Shown here one piece after another: positions 1 to 5,668 of a DNA stretch of 29,025 nucleotides (positions are counted from its first letter, which is position 1; each line of letters begins with the position of its first letter). Position numbers and translations under genes: made by a program. The stretch spans positions 1 through 29,025 of the forward strand of contig CALFLL010000071.1 of NCBI GenBank assembly GCA_937880845.1. Direction: 5' to 3'. The DNA comes from an uncultured Drancourtella sp. GTDB taxonomy: Bacteria; Bacillota; Clostridia; Lachnospirales; Lachnospiraceae. The notes under the pieces were generated by a model. That model was given only the letters and a program-made list of their open reading frames with translations, ran no database searches and was not told where the DNA came from.

Positions 1-72
1 TGGGGCAAAAGTCAGTAAAATCAAGTGTTTTCAGTTTGCTCAGCAGACACTAATTTAGAACATTGTGAAGTG

Positions 73-290
73 ATGATAAATTTTTTTGAATTTGTATTCA
101 AATGCGTTGTTCACGTCGAGTATTGGAATGAAAGAAGAAATAATGAAACTTTTTTCTGATTTAGGTTAATAAACCGCCCTTTCCCGTACAGTAAGGAATA
201 TAGGGAAAAAACTTTTGCATTTAGTCATTAAATGCTGTGTTGATGTCCTTATATGGTGTGAAAGAAAGATAAAACTTCTGAAAACTGGTT
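73..290 (+). repeat. Imperfect direct repeat, two copies about 130 bases apart
   Basis: Copy A (about 79-160) and copy B (about 207-290) share blocks such as AAATGC followed by GTTG/TGTT, then TGAAAGAA and AAACTT, in the same order and spacing. Translated in the matching frame, both read alike (V-x-K-C-V/C-V-H/D-V-x-x-W-x-E-R), which suggests a duplicated small coding unit rather than chance. Copy A has an ATG at 73 and a stop at 157-159, which would encode 28 residues. Copy B has no good start codon. I do not recognise the peptide. Nothing else in bases 1-361 looks like a gene, and the stretch lies inside the integrative element ahead of its recombinase module. It may be decayed coding sequence or a tandem binding region. 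Confidence 0.35.
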
Positions 291-361
291 AGCACTCTGC
301 AATCAGGTATTGGTACAGAAAAGATAACATTCTTCTTTCGTTGTTCTTTGACAAGTGAATA

Positions 362-623
362 AAGCAGTCTGATACGTTTGACAGACAGCGAGCCGTTGAA
401 ATGGGTACGCCACGACCTTTCCCCTGCAAAGCGAGCGAATGATACCCGTGTTCATGGAAAAGATTTGTCCTCTTATTCCAGCCATGACCTGTCCTGCCAG
501 ATAATGATACACCCTCACAGCCACAGCTTGAACGTCAGATACGTCGCACGCAATGGGTGGGGTTGCATAGACCATGCAGAGGTGGAACTCCTGTGGGCTT
601 TGACACAAGCCGTCTGACTGCTT
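362..623 (+). ncRNA. Candidate structured non-coding RNA of the integrative element
   Basis: No convincing protein-coding frame covers this stretch, yet it folds as nested helices on paper. The ends pair (AAGCAGTC at 362-369 with GACTGCTT at 616-623). Inside lie GGGTA 403-407 with TACCC 443-447, TCATGG 452-457 with CCATGA 482-487, and CCACAG 521-526 with CTGTGG 591-596, the last enclosing TGCAT 564-568 with ATGCA 574-578. The result is a closed multi-branch layout. A perfect TTGACA lies at 348-353, but the best -10 at 17 bases (GATACG, 371-376) is poor, so no promoter is claimed. The pairing is by eye without an energy calculation. A 79-residue frame opened by TTG at 378 is possible but has no ribosome site. 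The TnpW-like gene starts 32 bases downstream. Confidence 0.3.
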
Positions 624-655
624 AGAAAATCCAAAACAGAGAGGAGGAATGAAGT

Positions 656-829
656 ATTGATAAGACATTAGAAAAGATAAAAAAGAAAAGTACCGTTCCT
701 GCTGAACGTTCCGCTGTCCGTGGAAAGACACGTATTATCGTAAAGGAGCATTTTTCACAGCAGGGAAAAACAATGGAAGAACTCTTGACTGATGTCATGC
801 TGGAAAAGGCAAAACAGACAATCGCATAA
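656..829 (+). CDS. TnpW-like small transposon-encoded protein (57 aa, ATT start)
   Basis: The frame encodes 57 residues with a basic N-terminus rich in lysine (TLEKIKKKS) and a core reading IVKEHFSQQGKTMEELLTDVM. This resembles the short TnpW family of transposon-encoded proteins found beside recombinases in clostridial conjugative elements; the family's function is not known to me. A strong GAGGAGGA site lies 7 bases upstream of ATT at 656. The only nearby ATG (649) hits a stop after three codons, and TTG at 657 is out of frame. The start therefore appears to be the rare codon ATT, unless a base change has broken a normal start. It sits between the candidate structured RNA and the recombinase, 111 bases before the latter, and may be cotranscribed with it. 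The family match is from memory of the pattern, not a search. Confidence 0.55.
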   Translation: MDKTLEKIKKKSTVPAERSAVRGKTRIIVKEHFSQQGKTMEELLTDVMLEKAKQTIA

Positions 830-854
830 AATTGGTGCAGTTGTGAGAAATAGA

Positions 855-884
855 TTGAATGAGAAAAAAGACCCGTGTTATACT
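855..884 (+). promoter_or_regulatory. Predicted sigma-A promoter of the recombinase
   Basis: TTGAAT at 855-860 and TATACT at 879-884 are separated by 18 bases. Each matches the sigma-A consensus well. The expected transcript start near 891 gives a leader of about 50 bases before the recombinase ATG. The -10 box overlaps the left arm of the 871-879/907-915 inverted repeat. Confidence 0.55.
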
Positions 885-939
885 TTACTTGCAAGCAGGT
901 ATTGTAAACACGGGTTAGTTATAAAGGAGGATAACTAAC
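871..939 (+). promoter_or_regulatory. Two adjoining inverted repeats in the recombinase leader, one framing the ribosome site
   Basis: ACCCGTGTT (871-879) is the exact complement of AACACGGGT (907-915) across a 27-base gap that includes the -10 box. Immediately next, GTTAGTTAT (914-922) and ATAACTAAC (931-939) are perfect 9-base arms around an 8-base loop, AAAGGAGG, which is the ribosome binding site; the ATG follows at 941. The two stems overlap by two bases (914-915), so they could stack or compete. This arrangement would suit control of recombinase translation, or an operator at DNA level. The symmetry is directly visible; the regulatory role is inferred. Confidence 0.6.
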
Positions 940-940
940 A

Positions 941-2554
941 ATGAAACAACAGATTTACAATACTGCACTTTATCTTAGGCTAAGCCGTGATGATGAATTA
1001 CAGGGCGAAAGCTCCAGTATCACGACACAGAGAAGTATGCTACGCCAGTACGCAAGGGAACATCACTTGAATGTCATTGATGAATATATTGACGACGGGT
1101 GGTCGGGAACAAACTTTGACAGACCAGACTTTCAACGTATGATTGCGGATATTGAAGCTGGGAAAATCAACTGCGTGGTAACGAAAGACCTTTCCCGTCT
1201 GGGAAGAAACTACATTCTGACAGGACAGTACACAGAGTTGTATTTTCCCAGCCACAATGTACGCTATATAGCGATTGATGATGGCGTGGACAGCGAGAAA
1301 GGCGAAAGCGAGATTGCACCGTTTAAGAACATCATCAATGAATGGGTGGCAAGAGATACAAGCCGAAAAGTGAAGTCTGCCTTTAAGACAAAATTTACAG
1401 AGGGTGCGTATTATGGTGCTTATGCTCCGCTGGGATATAAAAAACACCCAGACATCAAAGGGAAACTGCTGGTTGATGAAGAAACAAAATGGATTGTAGA
1501 GAAGATTTTTTCCCTAGCCAGTCAAGGGAACGGTGCTGGCAGAATTACAAAACAGCTGATAAAGGAGAAAGTCCCTACTCCTGCATGGCTGAATTTCACA
1601 AGATACGGTACATTTGCACATATCTTTGAGGGAAAGCCAGAAAGCAAGCGTTATGAATGGACGATAGCACAGGTCAAGACAATATTAAAAAATGAGGTAT
1701 ATATCGGAAACAGCGTGCATAACAGACAATCAACCGTTTCTTTCAAGAGCAAGAAGAAAGTCCGAAAGCCAGAAAGTGAATGGTTTCGAGTGGAGAATAC
1801 ACATGAGCCGATTATTGACAAGGAAATGTTCTATCATGTGCAGGAGCAGATAAAATCCAGACGCAGACAGAGGAAAAATCAGACAACACAGATATTTGCA
1901 GGGCTTGTCAAGTGTGCAGATTGTGGCTGGTCTATGCGGTATGGAACGAACAACGCCAACAGCAAACCGTACAGCTATTTTGCGTGCAGTTTCTACGGAC
2001 AGTTTGGGAAAGGCTACTGCTCCATGCACTACATACGTTATGACGTTCTTTATGAAGCAGTGCTGGAAAGACTGCAATACTGGGCGAAAGCCGTTCAACA
2101 GGACGAAGAAAAAGTCTTAAAGAAGATACAGAAAGCTGGAAATGCGGAACGGATAAACGCAAAGAAAAAGACGGTATCTGCATTGAAACGGGCAGAAAGC
2201 CGTCAAAAGGAAGTGGACAGGCTGTTCTTGAAAATGTATGAGGACAGAGCCAGCGAAAAGATAACGGAACGAAACTTTGTCATGCTTTCCAGCAAGTACC
2301 AACAGGAGCAGATAGAACTGGAAGAACAGATAGCAAGCCTAAGAGAAGAAATACGGAAAACAGAACAGGAAATGATAGGTGCGGAGAAGTGGGTTGAACT
2401 CATCAAGGAAAATGCAGTGCCGAAAGAGCTGACGGCAACACTATTGAATACCATGATTGAAAAAATCCTTATTCATGCACCAGAGATAAACGAGAACGGC
2501 GAACGAATACAGGAAATCGAGATATACTATCGCTTTATCGGAAAAATAGAGTAA
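941..2554 (+). CDS. Large serine recombinase (TndX-like, DUF4368 C-terminus)
   Basis: This 537-residue protein is a site-specific DNA integrase/excisionase of the large serine recombinase type. The N-terminal resolvase domain begins with YLRLSRDDE, whose serine at residue 14 is the expected nucleophile, and contains DDGWSGTNFDRPDF and VVTKDLSRLGRNY, as in TndX-type enzymes. A recombinase domain follows at about 165-300, then a zinc-ribbon-like region (CADCGWSMRYG, with further cysteines in the next 40 residues), a long coiled-coil-rich segment (about 385-480) and a DUF4368-like end, IEIYYRFIGKIE. The length is usual for the family. The start at 941 has the AAAGGAGG site inside a hairpin loop. 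The gene lies last in its element; the element/chromosome junction follows within about 30 bases, as expected for an integrase beside its attachment site. It appears intact. Confidence 0.95.
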   Translation: MKQQIYNTALYLRLSRDDELQGESSSITTQRSMLRQYAREHHLNVIDEYIDDGWSGTNFDRPDFQRMIADIEAGKINCVVTKDLSRLGRNYILTGQYTELYFPSHNVRYIAIDDGVDSEKGESEIAPFKNIINEWVARDTSRKVKSAFKTKFTEGAYYGAYAPLGYKKHPDIKGKLLVDEETKWIVEKIFSLASQGNGAGRITKQLIKEKVPTPAWLNFTRYGTFAHIFEGKPESKRYEWTIAQVKTILKNEVYIGNSVHNRQSTVSFKSKKKVRKPESEWFRVENTHEPIIDKEMFYHVQEQIKSRRRQRKNQTTQIFAGLVKCADCGWSMRYGTNNANSKPYSYFACSFYGQFGKGYCSMHYIRYDVLYEAVLERLQYWAKAVQQDEEKVLKKIQKAGNAERINAKKKTVSALKRAESRQKEVDRLFLKMYEDRASEKITERNFVMLSSKYQQEQIELEEQIASLREEIRKTEQEMIGAEKWVELIKENAVPKELTATLLNTMIEKILIHAPEINENGERIQEIEIYYRFIGKIE

Positions 2555-2590
2555 TAAAATAGGGTAATATTTTTAACTAAGGGAAATAGG
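2555..2590. other. Probable attachment junction (right end of the integrative element)
   Basis: The recombinase stops at 2554. From about 2583 the sequence reads GAA ATA GGA ATT TCC AAG CCG, giving E-I-G-I-S-K-P-D-V-D-K-I-V, which matches the common W-E-x-G-x-S-x-P-D-x-x-K-I segment of XRE-type regulators from its glutamate onward. A TAA in this frame at 2574-2576 and the missing tryptophan codon put the crossover at about 2577-2590. Serine recombinases such as TndX cross over at a two-base core, often GA; a GA lies at 2583-2584. The exact core cannot be fixed without the other end or an empty site. Confidence 0.6.
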
Positions 2591-3263
2591 AATTTCCAAG
2601 CCGGATGTGGATAAAATTGTTCTTATGAGTGAATTCTTTCAGGTGACAACAGATTATCTGTTGAAAGGGGAAGAAACGCAAAAAGAAAAGGTTGTATATG
2701 TCCGGGAAATATCAAAAGGACATTTTGAGCGAAAAAGCAAACATACTGTCTTTGGAAAGCCTTTGTACCATATCAACTTCCGGACAGAAAGAAGCGGAAA
2801 TCACTTTCGTCTGACAGGAGGGAAGGCAGAAGGAATCATTGCCATAGGAGTGAGGGCAAAAGGTGTGATTTCGATAGGACTGACGGCAAAAGGCATACTG
2901 GCTGTTGGGATAGCGGCATTAGGAGTATGTTCTGTCGGGTTTGCAAGTCTTGGGATTTTAGCACTTGGAGTGTTTGCGGCGGGGATGATTGCCGGAGGAA
3001 ACCTGGCTGCAGGAATCGTTGCTTTTGGGAATTTGGCAGTGGGTGTGTATGCTCTTGGGAATGTGGCAATAGGATATAAAATCGCATTAGGAAATTACGC
3101 ACAGGGGCATATTGCCATCGGAAATGAAGTGAATGGTGTAAAAGAAATCATTTTGGAAAGCAAAAACTTTACTGATATGGATAAAACAGAAGTGAAAAAA
3201 CTGATTCTCAGGGAATTCCCAAGGACATGGAAACTTATTCTGAAAATTTTTACAATATGGTAA
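2589..3263 (+). pseudogene. 3' part of an XRE-type regulator with a glycine-rich repeat domain, cut by the element
   Basis: The frame continues the end of a Cro/CI helix-turn-helix domain (GISKPDVDKIVLMSEFFQVTTDYLLKGE) and then carries a separate C-terminal domain. Residues from roughly 70 to 175 of the remaining frame form a run of short hydrophobic repeats with glycine every five or six positions (GVRAKGVISIG, GLTAKGILAVG, GNLAAGIVAFG, GNLAVGVYALG), probably a membrane-associating or solenoid structure. A lysine-rich tail ends the protein. The first 40-50 residues of the DNA-binding domain are missing because the integrative element ends immediately upstream; they should lie at the far end of that element, outside the window. 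A GTG at 2607 could start a shortened product, but no ribosome site supports this. The regulator is therefore probably inactive in this strain. Confidence 0.75.
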
Positions 3264-3264
3264 C

Positions 3265-3292
3265 TTGAAATTCTGCCGGATTGTGTTAGAAT
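3265..3292 (+). promoter_or_regulatory. Predicted sigma-A promoter of the site-2 protease
   Basis: TTGAAA (3265-3270) and TAGAAT (3287-3292) are separated by 16 bases, just after the regulator remnant ends. A GGAGGA ribosome site follows 14 bases before the ATG at 3332. Confidence 0.5.
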
Positions 3293-3331
3293 CATAGAAT
3301 ATATATCAAACAGGAGGAATGGATTGATTCT

Positions 3332-4024
3332 ATGTATTTAAGCTATTATCTGGAGCAGTTAAAGTATATTATATATATGATCCCCGTGCTTCTTCTGGCT
3401 ATTACGGCTCATGAGTTTGCACATGGCTGGATGTCTGACAAGTTGGGAGATCCGACACCGAGAAGGGAAGGCAGGCTAAGCCTGAATCCATTCCGGCATC
3501 TGGATCCTATCGGAACCTTGTGCCTTTTATTTTTCCATATGGGATGGGCAAAGCCGGTGCGTATTAATACCGCATACTACAAGAACAGAAAACAGGGGAT
3601 TATTCTCGTATCTTTGGCAGGACCGTTTATGAATTTCCTGATTGCTTTTATTTCCCTTTTTCTTGCAGGGTTAATCATGAAATTTGGAAATACAAATTCA
3701 GAATTTATGAATATTGCATTTTTATTATGCTATTATTCCACGGTTATGAATACAGGTTTGGGAGTATTTAATCTGATCCCTCTCCCACCTTTGGACGGTT
3801 CTAATGTACTGGAACAGGTTATTCCGGGAGTGGAAAGATTTTTCTTTAAAATCAGACCGTATAGCTCATGGATTTTAGTGATTCTTCTTGTCAGCGGAAT
3901 TTTAAGCGTACCTCTTTCCAGAGCCAACAGTTACGTGTTGGGAGAATTGTGGGGAATGGTTTCAAAGATTTTGGGATTCGGAATGGGAGTACCGATGAAT
4001 ACCGGCGGAGGAAATATCATATAG
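3332..4024 (+). CDS. Site-2 protease family (M50) membrane metalloprotease
   Basis: This 230-residue polytopic membrane protein carries the zinc-binding motif HEFAH (His27, Glu28, His31) in its first membrane segment and the second metal-binding motif FNLIPLPPLDG (Asp155), both in the positions expected for the compact rhomboid-like M50 proteins related to SpoIVFB. It would cut substrates within or next to the membrane. There are about five hydrophobic segments. The substrate cannot be told from context; no sigma or anti-sigma gene lies beside it. It has its own promoter and ends at a shared terminator with the convergent neighbour. The distance from GGAGGA to the ATG is long (about 14 bases), but no alternative in-frame start is better. 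No PDZ domain is present, so it is not RseP-like. Confidence 0.9.
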   Translation: MYLSYYLEQLKYIIYMIPVLLLAITAHEFAHGWMSDKLGDPTPRREGRLSLNPFRHLDPIGTLCLLFFHMGWAKPVRINTAYYKNRKQGIILVSLAGPFMNFLIAFISLFLAGLIMKFGNTNSEFMNIAFLLCYYSTVMNTGLGVFNLIPLPPLDGSNVLEQVIPGVERFFFKIRPYSSWILVILLVSGILSVPLSRANSYVLGELWGMVSKILGFGMGVPMNTGGGNII

Positions 4025-4032
4025 AAATAAAG

Positions 4033-4072
4033 AAAAAGTGCAGATATCCGTGTTTGGGGATCTGCACTTTTT
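4033..4072. terminator. Bidirectional intrinsic terminator
   Basis: AAAAAGTGCAGAT (4033-4045) pairs perfectly with ATCTGCACTTTTT (4060-4072), giving a 13-base stem with T-tracts on both strands between convergent genes. Confidence 0.9.
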
Positions 4073-4081
4073 CTTTGACGT

Positions 4082-4735
4082 TTATTCCGGATAAAGAGGT
4101 TCCGGTTCTTTTTCCGGTTCGTATTTTTTGAATATCTTACTGAATATAATACAAGTGACATAAGCCGTAACGGAAAAACCGCAAATCATGCTGATGCCGA
4201 TCACAAGTCCTAATGTTTTCACAGAATATGTCATTACAAACCAAATGAGTCCATAAATGGCAAACAGGATTAAAGTATACGGAAGATGTCCGATGCTCAT
4301 CAGGAAAGAATTTTTAATGACCTGTTTTAGCGTACATACAAAATGAGAAGCAACCGGGAATACATATAAGAATGCGGCCGCAAATACGAGGATTACCATT
4401 AAAAGCATGACCTGAATGATTCTGAACATTCCTGTATTCTGTGAAGATGCAATGATATAGTCATATCGGAAAAACAGGAACAGTACAATAGAAATAAGCC
4501 ATAAAACGGTGCTTTGTTTGAAGTTAGATGCAAATGCCTTAAAATAGCCCTTCGCAATATAGGACTCTTCATTGCGGACCATTTTCAAGGCGATTGTATA
4601 AAGAGCACTTAAAGAGGCACCAATGGTGATGATCGGTATACAAGTCAGAATAAAAAGCAGATTTAAAATGATAAGATCGCATACTCGTGATAAAAACTGA
4701 AGAAAAGGATTGTCAAGATTAAATAAACCACGCAT
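4082..4735 (-). CDS. YesL/DUF624 family membrane protein
   Basis: The 217-residue protein opens with LFNLDNPFLQFLSRVCDLIILN and then ILTCIPIITIGASLSALYTIALKMVRNEE, the recognisable N-terminal signature of the YesL (DUF624) family. Five or six hydrophobic segments follow, and a charged tail (KKYEPEKEPEPLYPE) ends it. Family members often lie beside ABC sugar transporters or two-component systems for carbohydrate use; no such partner is adjacent here, and the molecular function is unknown. An AGGAGG site lies 8 bases upstream of the ATG. A well-formed promoter precedes it, and its transcript meets the convergent protease at the 4033-4072 terminator, so it is probably monocistronic. Confidence 0.85.
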   Translation of the reverse strand: MRGLFNLDNPFLQFLSRVCDLIILNLLFILTCIPIITIGASLSALYTIALKMVRNEESYIAKGYFKAFASNFKQSTVLWLISIVLFLFFRYDYIIASSQNTGMFRIIQVMLLMVILVFAAAFLYVFPVASHFVCTLKQVIKNSFLMSIGHLPYTLILFAIYGLIWFVMTYSVKTLGLVIGISMICGFSVTAYVTCIIFSKIFKKYEPEKEPEPLYPE

Positions 4736-4783
4736 ATAAAAACCTCCTGAGAAAGCCTGTATTATTACAGGACGTTATGACAC

Positions 4784-4812
4784 AGTATACAAAAAAAAGA
4801 CAAAAAAATCAA
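4784..4812 (-). promoter_or_regulatory. Predicted promoter of the DUF624 gene
   Basis: On the minus strand, TTGATT (4812-4807) and TATACT (4789-4784) are spaced by 17 bases in a T-rich tract. This is a good sigma-A match. Confidence 0.6.
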
Positions 4813-4853
4813 TAAAGGAAAGGCATTACAGAGAAAATACACGAAAAATTCAC

Positions 4854-4882
4854 TTGCCATAATCTCAGGTATTTATCATAAT
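4854..4882 (+). promoter_or_regulatory. Predicted promoter of the small membrane protein gene
   Basis: TTGCCA (4854-4859) and CATAAT (4877-4882) are spaced by 17 bases, about 30 bases before the coding start at 4912. Confidence 0.5.
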
Positions 4883-4911
4883 ATAAGAATATGGCAAAGG
4901 AGGAAGAAAGC

Positions 4912-5559
4912 ATGTTAGATCGAAAATACGAGCAGAAACTGGACGGAAAAAAGAAGCGTCAGTTTGAACTGGAAAAGCTTCGTCAGATGAGCTTTAAAGA
5001 AAAAATAGAATATTTATGGATGTATTATAAAATATATCTTCTCGTTTTGCTTGTGATCATTGTCGGTATTTATGTGGGAGTACAGATGTATCACGGTATG
5101 AAGGAAGAAGTTCTTTTAAATGTTGTGATAATGAATGGAAAAACAGTAGAAGGAACCGACTTTGAAAAGGATGTAAAGAAAGCAGTCGGTGTTGATAAAA
5201 AGAATGAATCTGTTAAATTTAATACGACCATTACCGGAACGGGAGAAGAATACACAAGCAAGGTGGCACTTACCACATTTATCGGAGCCGAATCCGTGGA
5301 CGTTTTGATATGTCCGGAAAACGTATATCGGGAATATAAAGCACAAGACGGGTTTGTAAATCTGGAAAAATTGTTGTCGAAAGAAGCACTGGAAAGCGGA
5401 AAAGTACAAAAAGATGCGGTTGTCCTGGAAAAAAATGCATATTTAGATGAAACGATTGGTGTGCCATATGAGCCGATTTATGTCTGTGTTCTCAAAAATA
5501 CAAAAAATCATGAAGAAAGTGCAGCACGTTTTATTGAGATGATTTTGAAAAATATATGA
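4912..5559 (+). CDS. Hypothetical single-pass membrane protein (215 aa)
   Basis: I do not recognise a named family. The protein has a charged cytoplasmic N-terminus of about 45 residues rich in K, E and R, one strong membrane segment (IYLLVLLVIIVGIYVGVQMY), and an exported domain of about 145 residues without cysteine pairs. That domain includes DVLICPENVYREYKAQDGFVNLEKLL, which faintly recalls the closed fold of extracellular solute-binding proteins (a residue run naming a 'component' followed by a fold like VPYEPIYVCV); this is only an impression. The start at 4912 is chosen because AAAGGAGG lies 8 bases upstream; an ATG at 4891 in frame would merely translate that ribosome site. It is divergent from the DUF624 gene and about 110 bases before gdpP, which has its own promoter. 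Confidence 0.8.
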   Translation: MLDRKYEQKLDGKKKRQFELEKLRQMSFKEKIEYLWMYYKIYLLVLLVIIVGIYVGVQMYHGMKEEVLLNVVIMNGKTVEGTDFEKDVKKAVGVDKKNESVKFNTTITGTGEEYTSKVALTTFIGAESVDVLICPENVYREYKAQDGFVNLEKLLSKEALESGKVQKDAVVLEKNAYLDETIGVPYEPIYVCVLKNTKNHEESAARFIEMILKNI

Positions 5560-5603
5560 TACTATAACGAATTCCTGCACTAAAGTCAAAAGGCATAAAT
5601 TTC

Positions 5604-5632
5604 TTTAAAAACGAACGGAAAAGTGGTATAAT
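5604..5632 (+). promoter_or_regulatory. Predicted promoter of the gdpP-rplI-dnaB operon
   Basis: TTTAAA (5604-5609) and a perfect TATAAT (5627-5632) are separated by 17 bases. The gdpP ATG follows at 5669. Confidence 0.6.
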
Positions 5633-5668
5633 ACAAATTGTAACTTTATTGATTTTGAGGATATAAAG

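Noticed and set aside
303..894. Open frames on the minus strand (up to 142 residues)
   Set aside because: They have no ribosome sites, have cysteine- and serine-rich compositions typical of shadow frames, and run opposite the TnpW-like gene.
4891..4911. Upstream ATG for the small membrane protein
   Set aside because: It would translate the ribosome binding site of the ATG at 4912 (AAAGGAGG 8 bases before it).
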